Assembly: GCF_000234665.1 (NCBI RefSeq)
Contig: NC_018311.1
Span: 310,001 to 374,000 of the forward strand
Length of the DNA: 64,000 bases
Source: Leishmania mexicana MHOM/GT/2001/U1103
Lineage: Eukaryota > Euglenozoa > Kinetoplastea > Trypanosomatida > Trypanosomatidae
Direction of reading: 5' to 3'
The notes under the pieces are model-generated. The model was not told where the DNA came from. It made no database searches and worked only from the letters and a program-made list of their open reading frames with translations. Positions 10,101 through 20,900 of this stretch are shown here, piece after piece (position 1 is the stretch's first letter; each line of letters starts with the position of its first letter). The translations under genes and the position numbers were made by a program.

Positions 10101-10975
10101 TGAAGCATGGCGTCCACCTGCCCGAAGACCACGATGGGGTCGTCCTGGACGCTGCCGCAGAGATGCTCGAAAGCGTTGCCAAGGCGTACGGTGCGCTTCT
10201 GCAGCCCTACATGCCCTACCTGGTTCCTCTGCTCGCCATGCACGCTGACGTGGGGACGCGGCCCCCGGAAGGACTCGTGACCGCCGTGGGTACCCTCGCC
10301 ACCGTGCTACAGGCGTACGGGTCTGTCGACGCTAATGGTGATGGTACTGCGTCGCCGGAGTCGGAGCAGCTGCTGGCGCCATTCGTCGAGGCAGCCGCGC
10401 AGCTGAGCTTCAGCGTCATGGCAGGCTCAGACGAGTCCACAGCGAAGGCGAACAGCGCGTACCTCCTCCGCATCCTTGTGGAGGGCTGCCCGAGCTTCTT
10501 CACACAGCAGCCCGCTGTTGTGCCGCAGTGCTTCCAGGCCCTCTGGTCCATAGTCGGCAACGAGGAGGACGAAATACCGGAGGCGGTCGACAACGCGGTC
10601 AGCGCCACCTGCTCTTTCGTCCGCTGCCTTCCCCTATCGCTGCTGCCCATCGATCAGATCATCCCTCCCCTCATGGCGCACCTGCCCATGAAGATAGATA
10701 GGGCAGAGAACCCAAATGCGGTGCGGGCACTGTGCTATCTGCTGGGGACTGACCACGTCGCCTCGACCGCAGCGGTGTCGAGCTGGTTACCGTCCGTGGT
10801 CGGTGCCGTCGCGAACGTGCTCGCCGCGGCAACCGTGGAGGATGCTGATAAGCAGCGCCTGGTGCAGCAGGGCGCGTCAGTCTTCGCGCAAGCTCACCCG
10901 CAGGCATGGTGGCAGCAGCAGCAGCGGGGCTTGTCGGACGGGCAGCGCGCGGTGCTGCAGGCATGGCAGCTGTGA
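7196..10975 (+). CDS. Importin-beta family karyopherin (importin-4/5, Kap123-like)
   Basis: 1,259 residues; ATG at 7196. The N-terminus carries the importin-beta N-terminal pattern (NEAELTAALQQ, then VRQMAAVLLRKRIFSLW near residues 66-82). HEAT-type helical pairs then run through the whole chain (for example PHE-rich helix pairs around 220-300 and 420-640). This length and organisation match importin-4/5 and yeast Kap123 (about 1,100 residues), which carry ribosomal proteins, histones and other cargo into the nucleus in a Ran-dependent way. Three very acidic insertions stand out: about residues 338-352, 671-692 and 871-886. They lie between repeats and probably act in cargo or Ran release, as acidic loops do in other importins. 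Which importin it is cannot be settled by eye. Strong G/C-ending codons and the uninterrupted frame make the gene itself certain. Confidence 0.9.
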   Translation: MQASNPLYTADELCTIIAKILHVVDNAERRRNEAELTAALQQPPNVGHLVTILCGTPDGTPSTASAGVRQMAAVLLRKRIFSLWRVLTADQQHQLRHLLLQRLGDETTRPVRFAIAHVVTRLAKADANRGGDGWPEVQHAIRAAADDTRVEMRELAMVLLYSFGEVFAEENALSGLAAESVVRGLGDSETVVQAAAVKAAMVLLPTLHEHPTVRNAFLAHLVPTCIGLLESGAATEAKVPLCVSVLDLLEQLFGDLPVKRYGALVQDLAQALMRLMANPQHHPRVRENCGTALGQLATLKPKFVAAPALLEPLVQVCLGLMSEDNTISISDQGSGGVEDEDGDDSDDDADMLHVTSACMVGCQLLSALATTVPSKAFTAALLPYISRVTDAPASVDARTRKATMIALACLAEGHASYLRRRVGYVLTVTRGFLCDADPAPREAAAFALSSFCRHLQPEILLHHETLLPMVVPLLEDTNDLVRRRVAQALDTLCENLQENLDRYVPTLLPAVMAAIPISSLETQCRLCGVLSSMGMAHSTAFASRGPELLEVLRQPFGLKTPETMALRAQATETVGVIGSAMGRAAFADYFPFFMQEVVANLQTRHAAVREQSFGFLANMCELFREDFAPYLSDSIYCALETITEDRAVYKNKHLLTSDGGGDALAGFAAWKDDGGDDDESDEDGGDDAEEIHLRVRTADVEEKSSAVYCVGVFADVMMGQLGEAQTTACWEALTGLDSHYYPNIRSNALVALAKLAKASAGLPAEEMQARSRAAIVAGRTGAAESSGSLVQDVLQLPVRDRIDELLNLLLRTIEEEDAESEVVGAACEAVSIVMDYFGTQCAVDGPDAVLRDVVQLLRGTMPCQRRGDELEDDDECSEDDDAENMSYEQYQQLRQQKGNSTSADRAHHLQGRDPFFWRADEAAEAQASAIMASMAQHQQNGDAAAPPSSQLPSAAALPPWYTLVAPEMVKHGVHLPEDHDGVVLDAAAEMLESVAKAYGALLQPYMPYLVPLLAMHADVGTRPPEGLVTAVGTLATVLQAYGSVDANGDGTASPESEQLLAPFVEAAAQLSFSVMAGSDESTAKANSAYLLRILVEGCPSFFTQQPAVVPQCFQALWSIVGNEEDEIPEAVDNAVSATCSFVRCLPLSLLPIDQIIPPLMAHLPMKIDRAENPNAVRALCYLLGTDHVASTAAVSSWLPSVVGAVANVLAAATVEDADKQRLVQQGASVFAQAHPQAWWQQQQRGLSDGQRAVLQAWQL

Positions 10976-11861
10976 AGTACAGCTCTGCCGAGGATCTCAG
11001 AGCGTGGGGCGGGGGTGGCGAGGGGCATGGGGATGGCGGACATGCCTCCTCTGCGGTCCCTCTCCCGCTCTCCTATACCGCCGCCATCACTGGAGACTCG
11101 CTGCCGACGTTGTCCTCACCTGCGGTCCCCTCTCTGGCGTGGGCGTCGGTACTTGAAGTGCGTTGTAACGCGTAACAGCATCGTCGATTAACGACGGGGA
11201 TTTAAATGGAGCGTATGCGCCTATATCTCACTGGATTGAACACCCATCGACATGACCCTCCCCCCTCTCCGCCAACTCGCTCGCTCGCTCGCTCTTTCCG
11301 AATTCCTCCAACTGCTTGCTGCGACGCAGCCCTTCCTCACCGCCCACGATCGTGCGTTCGCGCGTGGCGCACGGGCGGCTATGGGGATCGTGAAAACTCT
11401 TCTGCTGCCGCTAGACGCGCACACATGTGACCATCTACGAGACACACCTCCACCTCCACCTCCACCTCCTCTTCTCTCCGAATGTGCGTGGGCGTGTGCG
11501 TGCGTGTGCCCTCCGTATCACGTCACCAGCGCACGCCTGTGCGAGTACACAGGAAGGCCCAGTCTGCACGCGCTTTTTCTCGCCCCTCCCGCCCCCCGTG
11601 CCCTTCACACACACACACACGCACCCACGCACTCTCCTCTCTGCATCCTCGCTGGTGCTCCGCGTGTTGCGGCTGCGCCGGTTGCGCGTGAACAGGGCCG
11701 CTTCTTATTTCTCGGGTCCCTCTCGACCATCGATGGATGCACGCCTCTGTGTCTGCGCGCGTGTTGTAGGCTTTCCATTCCCGCAGCGGCTGCGGTGCTC
11801 AAGGGCATTATCATCCTCGTGGTGTGCGCGCCGTTGCTGGATGTGGACGAAGAGGTCGACG
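10976..11861. other. Intergenic spacer
   Basis: About 0.9 kb. It contains a pyrimidine-rich (CTCCAC)n-like stretch at about 11447-11480, a C/T-rich tract near 11570-11640 and CA runs. AG dinucleotides near 11770-11800 could be splice acceptors for the malonyl-CoA decarboxylase gene. No independent gene is seen. Confidence 0.6.
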
Positions 11862-14330
11862 ATGCAATCACGCGTACGCTTCCGACCACTTGGTCGGAAG
11901 ACGATGTATAGGCATTCTGCTGCTACGACGGCAGCCGCAGCGGGGATGCGGTGTGGCTATCGGTGTGTTTGCGGTGCGCGTGATTCAGCAGCAGCCACTG
12001 CTAGCTGCGGCACTATCCATTCCGCCGGCACCGTGGCGTACGCCTTGCGGCACTTCAGTGCGCCTACGCGTCTGTGGCGGTCGGAGCCACTGCCACCGCC
12101 ACTCCCGCCACTGCCGGGGCCAGGCGCCACGGTGAGCGAGGAACGTGTCGCGCGATGGTGTCGGCGGCTCTGGGACCTCACGCGCAAGCCCACTGGCAGC
12201 GCGGCCTCTGACCATCTCACCCCACCGCCTCAACTCACCGCCCACAGAGCAGCAGCAGCATTGCTATCGTCGTCGTCGTCGTCCCCCTTCACCGCGCCAC
12301 CGCAGATTGACGACCGTGGGCAGGTGGCGGGCGAGGTGGTGCTGTCCTGCCTGCGCCGTGCCATCCGTAGCGATCAAGGCCGCATTCCTGGCGTCATTGT
12401 GGAGAGCGTGTGGGCCGCCTTCGACGTGCTCGTGCCGCCCATCGTCCAGGACAGCGTCACAGAGGACAGCATCACACCCGCGACGGAGGATAGCTTTTTT
12501 ATGTTTATCTCGACCTTGAACGAACTCAACTTCGACCTGCACGCGGTTGTGAAGGCAAGCACGCAGCTGACGGCGAAGGTGGACGCCTACGTGGCCCTGC
12601 TGCGGCAGGCAGAGGCTCAAGAAGCGCAGCGAGCGGCAACAGCAGCGGCCTGTGGTCCTGCACAGGCCACTATCGACGGATGCGAAGTCATGGAGAAGCT
12701 CATGAAGACTAAGGGGGAGGTCATGCAGTGCTGCTTCGAGGCCCGCAACGCCGGCTCTCCTCTCTACTACACCTGGTTGTGGCACACGGCCGCCATGCCC
12801 GACGGCCTGCGGCGGCTCATGCACTTCCGAAAGCTGACCCACTTCTTCGAGAGCTTGTGCAAACGGCACATCAAACACCTCACGCAGCAGCAGCAGCAGG
12901 GGAGCTCTCTGTCTTCTTCGGCGCCTGCTACTGGTGAGGCTGCGGGGACGTTGCCTTCAGCAGCAACAGCTGCAGCAAGCACCACGGAGCGAAGTTGCTG
13001 CGCCGGCGAGCTCTCCAAGTGGCGTAGTCGTCTCGTCGAGGTCGGCCTAATCGATGGTGCCATGTCGCTTCTCTTACACGACCTGTTCTCCAAAGAGTAC
13101 TTGGTGATGGAGGAGCTGACGTGGCTCTCGACGCCGCCGTCGATGCTGGACCAGATCATGCGTGCCGAGTCTGTCCATCCCTTCGTCTGCGGACTCGAAG
13201 ACATGCGCCATCGCCTGCAGCCGGCTCACCACCGTCACTTGTTCGCCTTTCTGCACCCCGCTGTTGTCGAGGAGCCGCTCATCGCCGTGCAGGTGGCCTT
13301 GACGCACGGCATTGCCAGCTCGGTGGACCAGATCTTGGGTCGCCCTACACCGCTGTCAGACCCGGCGAACACGTCGAAGGCGGCCCTCTACTTCCGCCAC
13401 ACACTGGCATCCTCGGCGGCGGTTGACTGCGCCGGTGCGGTGGAAGATGGCAACGTGAACACCGCCATCTTCTATAGCATCAACTCTGCCCAGAGTGCGT
13501 TGCGCGGCATGGACATGGGCAACCGCCTCATCAAGCGCGTCGTGCAGGAGGTGGAGGGCAACATTAACGCCCGGCGGCAGGCGCGCAGCTTGACTCCCAT
13601 CCACACCTTCAGCACCCTCTCACCCATCCCGCTCTACGTCACGTGGCTGGCTGATGAGGTGACTGCGCTGGCGGCCGCCGCTGCGACAGCCACCACGATG
13701 ACGGCGAGCGGCATCTTTGGGAAGCAGCTCTCCACAACCGAAGAAGATGCACGTTACTTGGGGCCGCTTCGCGAGGCGATTGCCGACTACGCCCTGCGGC
13801 ACCCCGATATTCTACCGGCGGAGGCGCGGGCGGTGATGTCAGCGGTGGCCGCAAGGCGTGGTCGCGGCAACCACGCGACCGCCAACATAGCGGCACTGCA
13901 GTACCTCGTGCGTCTCCTCCAAGACGCATCTTCGGCCCCCTCATTGCCACACGATGGTCCTACCACGCTCGCCGCGGGCAGTGCCTCGACAGAGCGACAT
14001 CAGCAGCCATGGTGGATGGACCATACGTTCACGATGGCCCTCGAGACGCCCTTGTTGCGTTCCGTTGCCACGTACCTGTGCACTGCCAAGCGTGGTGGTG
14101 ACGGCCGCATTCGTGACCCAGTCGGCAACTTTCACGTGTCTAACGGCGCCACTGTTTATCGGCTAAACTTCCTCGCGAACACGACCCCGAAGGCCAGCCG
14201 CGAGAGCGCCTGCATCATGGTAAACTACTGGTACGACCTGCCAGCGGTCTCAGCCAACGCCGCGCAGTACGAGGTGAGCCGCACCGTGCCCCTCGGTGAG
14301 CCGATCAAGACACTGCTGGAGGACAGGTAG
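11862..14330 (+). CDS. Malonyl-CoA decarboxylase
   Basis: The conversion is malonyl-CoA to acetyl-CoA plus CO2. The C-terminal half matches the malonyl-CoA decarboxylase catalytic domain: FAFLHPAVVEEPLIAVQVAL, then NTAIFYSINSAQSALRG with MGNRLIKRVVQEVE, STLSPIP and DPVGNFHVSNGA, and a closing SACIMVNYWYDL. The Ser and His known as catalytic in the human enzyme correspond to Ser587 (LSP) and His758 (NFHVSNG). The start is uncertain: ATG at 11862 gives 822 residues, ATG at 11904 gives 808, and 11733 is also in frame. The N-terminus from 11862 (MQSRVRFRPLG) is basic with few acids and could be a mitochondrial presequence. The chain ends in LLEDR, with no peroxisomal SKL-type signal, unlike the human enzyme. 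It is longer than the roughly 490-residue human protein because of low-complexity insertions. Confidence 0.93.
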   Translation: MQSRVRFRPLGRKTMYRHSAATTAAAAGMRCGYRCVCGARDSAAATASCGTIHSAGTVAYALRHFSAPTRLWRSEPLPPPLPPLPGPGATVSEERVARWCRRLWDLTRKPTGSAASDHLTPPPQLTAHRAAAALLSSSSSSPFTAPPQIDDRGQVAGEVVLSCLRRAIRSDQGRIPGVIVESVWAAFDVLVPPIVQDSVTEDSITPATEDSFFMFISTLNELNFDLHAVVKASTQLTAKVDAYVALLRQAEAQEAQRAATAAACGPAQATIDGCEVMEKLMKTKGEVMQCCFEARNAGSPLYYTWLWHTAAMPDGLRRLMHFRKLTHFFESLCKRHIKHLTQQQQQGSSLSSSAPATGEAAGTLPSAATAAASTTERSCCAGELSKWRSRLVEVGLIDGAMSLLLHDLFSKEYLVMEELTWLSTPPSMLDQIMRAESVHPFVCGLEDMRHRLQPAHHRHLFAFLHPAVVEEPLIAVQVALTHGIASSVDQILGRPTPLSDPANTSKAALYFRHTLASSAAVDCAGAVEDGNVNTAIFYSINSAQSALRGMDMGNRLIKRVVQEVEGNINARRQARSLTPIHTFSTLSPIPLYVTWLADEVTALAAAAATATTMTASGIFGKQLSTTEEDARYLGPLREAIADYALRHPDILPAEARAVMSAVAARRGRGNHATANIAALQYLVRLLQDASSAPSLPHDGPTTLAAGSASTERHQQPWWMDHTFTMALETPLLRSVATYLCTAKRGGDGRIRDPVGNFHVSNGATVYRLNFLANTTPKASRESACIMVNYWYDLPAVSANAAQYEVSRTVPLGEPIKTLLEDR

Positions 14331-14958
14331 AGCGGTAGTGTTGTCAAGCCCTGCCGACACGTCTTGCCCCTCTCCGTTCCGCCAGTTGCGCTGGTGGACG
14401 TCCGTCCAGCAGCAGCAGCAGCAGCAGCTCTTGTGCCCTGGCAGCGTGCGCGCTCTCTCCTTCCCTTCCACTTTGCTTCGAAAATGAACGATCCACACTG
14501 CAGGAACGGTGATCAGGCCGCACCCTCACCGCCGCGCCTCGCCACGCACGCGGACATGCCCCCTTCCCCCCCCCCCCCCCCGCGCACTTGCATGCGCACT
14601 ATCATGCAACCCGCCGACGTGCAATAGGTGCACTTCTTCGGCTGCATCCGATGCCCCTCATGATGGGCTGGTACTCAAGCTGTGTCGCTGTTCTTTGCGC
14701 CGCTCGTGCTCTGCGTCAGCCCTCTCGCTGCCTCTCCCTCTCCATCCATTCAGACGTCTTGTTGCTACAGCCACGACAACGACCAACGCCGTCCCCCCGA
14801 CGTCCAACGCGCCAGGCACACACACACACACACACACACACACAACGACACGGCCTCAAGTAGAGCAGGTGAGCTATCAGGTGAAGCACTGAGAACCTTT
14901 GCCACCTTCTCTGCCTCGTCATACTTGCCGTTTGGATGCCGGCGCCGCCACCGCTTTT
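14331..14958. other. Intergenic spacer
   Basis: Holds a CAG run near 14410-14426, a C-run at 14566-14581, a pyrimidine-rich tract ending CATTCAG at 14751, and a (CA)n microsatellite at about 14816-14844. The tract and AG probably serve the giant gene that follows. No gene is seen. Confidence 0.65.
14816..14844. repeat. CA dinucleotide microsatellite
   Basis: An uninterrupted (CA)n run of about 14 units in the spacer before the giant WD40 gene. Confidence 0.95.
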
Positions 14959-17900
14959 ATGATGCAGAATCCCAGCGCAGCCTCAGACCTCGTAAACGCC
15001 TCGCACAAAACCCAAGCTGCACTTGATGCACCTGCAGAGGCATCGCTGCAGGTGTCCTCGCATCGCGTCACGACCGCTTCCGCATTAGGAGGAGAGGGAG
15101 GACAGGAAGATGCCCCCGTATGTCCCTCGGCAGCAGGGGCTGCTGTTGCAGTGACGCTATTGGCGGGGTCGTTGTCGTCTTCTCGATCTCGCTCTGCGGC
15201 CTCCACCACCCCGCCGCCGCCGCCGCTCGTGCGCCCAGCAAAGAAGGCGGTCAAGGCGGGCGGCCACGGCTGCGCCCCTAACGGCGTGGTTGGTGGTGCC
15301 TCGCTCTTCCGCGAGTGGTCCACCAATGCCACGCTGCTCGATGAGGCTCTGAACACGCCGTTTTTCCATATACTCCCAAAAAGCACCGAGAGCACGGCCG
15401 GCACGGTGGCACACGATCACCCGGCACTGCAGTCGGTGACGCTGCCCACCAGCGATGCCCCGCCCCCGTCCATTCTCCTCATTGCCCTCGCAGACGTCGA
15501 TGTGTTGCAGCAGTCCTTCGGCGCGCACACCCTCGTCAACCCGGTGAAGAATCAGCTCGCTGAGTTCAAGCGACTGGTGGCGGCCTCGATGCGGTCAGAG
15601 CTGACGGATGGGCACGAGCGGCCGCACACGGAGAAGGTCTCAGCGGAAGCACAAGCGGCTGCCGCCGCTGTGGCTGAAGATGTCCATGCAGACCACAGCG
15701 CAGTCAGCGGCGAAGGCGAGAAGGCCGCCGGTGCCGCGATGCACGATGATGACTTGGCAGACGAATCCGCTCTCATCGTTAGCTCCTCACAGGCGCACGA
15801 CGCGACCGTCCGCGCGGCATTGCGCACCGCACACGGGTTTCTCTACGGCAGTGAAACAGTCCCCGTCGGCGTGCCGGTGGTGCACCTGCAGCGCGCTCGG
15901 CGAGAGTGGTTGATGCGGTACCGCGTCGTGCACGTTCAGCCACATCTGCAGAGGGCCCAACGAGGTCGGTACGAGGCCTGGGCGCAGCAGCATCTACAGA
16001 TACAGGACTTTGCTGGCGGCAGCGCCGACGGTGATGGCTGCCGGCATGGCGCGTCTGCCTTGCAGAGTGCGATGACGCCGGTGTCTATGTGTGCAGCGTT
16101 GCAGCCCACGTATTGGCGGACTGTTTCCATGGAGCGGCCAAGTGTTGTGCCCACCACGAGCCACCCCGGCACTGAGAATACGCCCCCGGTTGAAGTAGGA
16201 GGGGTTGCGGGTGGTCACAGCGTCTTCCCGCCGCCAACACGTCGGCTGTGGTCGTCAAGCTCTGCACACTCCGCCTCGCCACTGCGCGCGTTGTCGCCCG
16301 CGAAGACAACAGCGGTGCCGGTGCTCTACAAGGCAGCGTGGGATGTGGACCTCTACGACGATCTCGGCCTGGTCGTGTCGGCGGAGCAGCTCGACAGTAT
16401 GATGCGCCAGGCAACGTCGCGGACCGCTGTAGAGGCGATGGAGCGAGACGAGCTGGCGCCGCAGTTTTCGACGACGGCGGCGGCGGCTTGCGCTTCTTTC
16501 GCTTCCCCGATGGAGCTGTCGGCGCTGCCGCCGCTCATCCGGGCTGGCGACCTTACCCAGATGCAGCTCACCCTCCCCGTCTTTGTGTACATTGTAAGCC
16601 GCTACTTATTCATTGCCCACTACGCCGCGTACTTTCCGACAGGCCTGTTCAGCCGCGCCCTCATCGACCCCTTCTACTTCCCGGATGCAGCTCAATGCAC
16701 GCCGGAGTATGCGCTGCGTGCGTCGCCGGCCCTACGACGAGAGGCGGAGCGTGTGTATGCCAGCTACGCCGCGCGGCTGGCGGATGCGCACCGCTGCTTT
16801 CCTGATCGCACGCGCTCGACAGAGGTGCCGCTGCCACCGAACGATATGTTTCACCTGTGGGAGCTGCTGTGCCCGCCGCAGCGGCAGGACGTCGCAGGGC
16901 GGTGGAATCCCATTCCGTGGGGCCAGCTCATGCCCGAGGAGGAGGAGGCACTTCTTAATGAGGAGTTCAAGAGCGTCGCGCGCGCAGGCCAGGACGCCAT
17001 CGACATGGGTGTCTCTCGCGACGAACCGCTGCTGAGTTACTCATACGCCCGTGCGGCACGGCTAACCTACCGGCAGCGGCTCCAGCAGCTCGCCCAGCAC
17101 CCGTCACTTCTAGCCGAGGTCCACCGCCTTCTCTCGCAATGCGAGGACATCGCGATGCAGTTCTTCACGATGGTTGACATGGAACAGAAGGGTTGCATCA
17201 CTTGGGAGGCCTTCACCAACGCGCTTATTGAGGAGGCAGACGTGCAGGACCATCAGCGCAAGGTGCGCGACCGTGCTGCCACTCTGACGCGCACCAGCGC
17301 CTCGATCTTCGACCGGTACGTCGTGGAGCCGCTCCCCTCAACGCTCGCGCGGCTTGGGTACACGGGCAATGTCTTCGAGGTGCGGCACAGCGCGTCGCTC
17401 GTCATGCTGGAGGGTGCGAACGACTACGCTGTGTGCGATGGCACCCAGCTGGGTAGTATTCACCAACGCTTTCTTGTGCGGCCAGTGGAGGTGTTGTGCG
17501 AGGAGCTCGAAGAGGAGCCGCACGACGCCTTTGGTCGGCTTATCCACGGCCCGCGCGGCGATCGGGGCGGCGGCGGCGGGGAGATTGGGAGACGAGCGCA
17601 CTCGGCCACTGATACTGAGGGCTACGACGTGGCGCTGCGACAGCGGCCGTGGCGCAACAATCAACGACCTCCGCGGGTATACGTTCGCTATGAGGACGGC
17701 CGACGACTGCAGGAGTCGACGGCACTGAACATGCTGCAGCAGCTGAGCTCCTCAACGGCGAGGGCCGTCACGGCAGCCGGCAGGGAGGCTGTTGACGACC
17801 ATGAAAGCGTGTTCACAAGCATGCGGGCGCATCAACCGGCGAAGTTGGTCTCCCTTGAAGGCATCTTGGTTGTCGAGAACGTCTCGCCGTGTGTGCCGTG

Positions 17901-20900
17901 CCCCGTGTTCGTGGCACACGGCAGTGACATGTTGCTGCGGTTGTACAGTTCCAGCAGGGCTGTCCAAGCGCTGCCGGAGGCAGGCGCGCTGCGTTGCCCG
18001 GAGACTGTGACAAGCATGGAGTGGGCTTCTGGCGGCCGTCGAGCGCGACGCTCTAGCGTCAGCGGCACCGGCACCACGTCCGACAACGTCGCCTCGCGGT
18101 CAGCCGGGGTGCATGGCGACGGGAGGGAACTCCAGGGGCGCCGCAGCGGTAGCGCCGCGCAGGGTGACCATACTCTCTCCTCTACCGTCGCGCCGCTGTC
18201 GCCACACGGACGGACGCATCATGACCGCATCTCTGTGCAGCGGGAGGAGTACCTGCTGCTGGGGACCCGTGACGGCACCATCCTTCTTGTGGACCTCTAC
18301 GCCATCCTGAACCGCGTCCCGCGCCTCGCGGCGCCCGCGGACACTCACAGCGGCAGCACCGTTGACGGTGTGAGCAGCAGCGCCCTCGGCGACGGCACGG
18401 GCGACGTAGGCGGCAATGACGGAGCGGGGGGTACTATGGGTGCGGCGTCCAGCGTCATGCAGTCCACGTCGGAGCGCATCGGCACCTCCGAGAACGCGTG
18501 GTCCGGCTACCGCGACCTCGCCTGCCGCACATACTACGGCGACATTGGCGCCTTCATCGTTCACACGCAGCAGGTACACACGCCTGGCACGCTTGTGTCC
18601 TCCGTCGTGGCCGCGGCCACCAACGGCTTGGTGGTCTCCAGCGGGCTCGACGGGGATGTCTTCACCATGCGGCTGGCTTACCTGCCCTCGTGGATCACTG
18701 CTACCGGGACCCAACGGGCGCCAAGCGGCGTCTCTGCCGGTGTCGGACCCGCCACCACCGACACAAGCCGCCCGGTGGTGTGCATCGAGGTTCTGCACCG
18801 CATACGTGTATCCGACACTGGTGTGCGCTACGCCCTGCCCATTCCCTTTCTATCCATGCTCGCTGTGCTGACGACGAGCAACAAGGTGTACCTTTACCAT
18901 ACCTCCGTGCTGCCGACGGCACCGGCACTGGTGGACGGTGGCCGCAGCGATTCCGCATCCATGCAGGTGCCTCCGGCACCCTTGTCAACGCCACGGGCAG
19001 TGTCGGAGGTTCGCGAGATGGCGACCGACGGCGGTTTTTCACCGGTGTCCGCGACGTCTTCGGCGACGCCGCCACGACTGGAGCTGTACGATGCAGCAGC
19101 ACCGCATCTCGGCAGCATCGTCGCCATGATATTGGTGAAGGAGCTTGACCAGCTGATCACAGTGGATAGCAGTGGCTACGTGAAGGTGTGGTCGCTGCGG
19201 CAGACGCAGCCTCTCACCTCTTTCTACGCATGGGCGCCGCTCAACATCTCCAGCAGCGGCAGCGGCGTCGGCGACGCGGGGCGGCTGGCAGGGTGGTCGT
19301 CCTCTCAAGGCAGTAGTGCTGCGCACCGCGGCAACGGCCGTGGCTCAAGCATGTCGGCATGTGGCGCTCTCACTTCCTCATCCGCGCTCCTTCGGACGAC
19401 GAAGACCAGCATCGAGGCGGCTGTCGACGCGGCGGAGTATCGCATGCAGCCATGCCGCAGCGCCGCGTTTAACTACGCCGGTCGGCAGCTCTTTGTCATG
19501 GGTACCCACAACGCCGCTCACTGCTTCTTCGTGAGCGGCCAGTCGAGTTCGCGGGCGCACACGCAACCGCTGCGGGCGCTGCTGATGGACACGGCGACGG
19601 TTTCGCGGGTGGGCTGCGTGAATCACCGGCTTATCAGTCTCAGCAGCGCAGACTGCCGTGTGTGGTCACTGCTAACTGGAGCAATGGAGCTCGGCATCAG
19701 CGCGAACAGCGCCGAGTACCGTCGTCTCTTCAACAACCGGCTCACCGGCAAGGCGCAAGGCAGATCATCGTCGATCGTCAAGTCTGTAGAGCAGCAGGTG
19801 TTGAGCAGGAAGGGCGGCCGTGATGGCAGATCCAGCGGCTCGCGCCCTCGGTCGAGCAATCGAACACGCATGCACAACGCTCACGACGCCGCTATTCTGG
19901 CAGCCGCATCTGCCTCAACGAAGACAACAGGCGAGCCCCAGCGCTTGTTGCCGCCCTCGGTCGACGACGTCATGCGAGCCGTGTCGGCGCGTCCGTGGAG
20001 CAGCCACCGCCGCTCGCACCACCACTGTGCGCCGTGGCGCACTGCTGGGGCTGCGGTGGGCTCGCGCAGGGAGGCTGCAGTGGCCACCGCCACGGCTTCG
20101 TTTCAATTATTGACGGCGGGGAAGCAGCCTCACGGCAGTGCGGAAGCCCCCGGCAACAGTGGCGGTACCGCCGCCAGTGCCACAGGTCAGGCCGGGTGTG
20201 CTGAGGATGACACAAGTGAGCTTGTCACGAACGCGATGCGCGATCAGAACCTGCTGCTGAGCGACATTCGGTGCGCGTGTCTTGGCCCTGGTGGTGAGTG
20301 GGTCGGCTACGCGCTGCTTCACGGCGACATCCGGCTGCACCGTAGTGATTCAGGGCGCTTGCTGCACACCTTCATCACTACCTCGCCGTCCACGGAGGAT
20401 CTGATTGAGGCGGCGATGCAGTACCAACACCTCTTCACTTCCTTCACCGCCGCGCACGCACTGCCGCCGCTGCACACGGTGACCATGGAGGATGCTGCCA
20501 CGACAGCGAGCAGCATATCCCCCGGCATGAGCACGGCATATGGTGGTAGTGGCGGTGGTGTCAGCGGCTCACTGTCATCGCAGTCGCCGACGGCGCGACT
20601 CACCCCGATGGCGTATGCGAAGGCCGTCGCGCTGGTTCTGGAGCGGCTTCTCGCGACCACAATTGGTGTTACCTGTGGTCCCGCCGGGGCAGCGCCGGCC
20701 TCAGCCATGTCTGCAGACGTCGACGATCAACGGGACCGCAACGTGCACCGGGAGCCGCTGCACATGCTCTACCTCGACGCCTCGCAAGAGTTGCTCGTCA
20801 CCTACGCGGATGGTCTGCTGCGCTGCTTTACGCTGCTCAGCCACTCCAGCACGGCGACGCGCGTGATCGTCTCCCGCACGTTGATGAATCGAGCGCTGAC

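Noticed and set aside
11427..11861. Upstream extension of the malonyl-CoA decarboxylase frame
   Set aside because: The sequence is coded by CTCCAC and CA repeats and holds a likely splice tract, so it is more likely untranslated. The ATG at 11733 remains a weak alternative.
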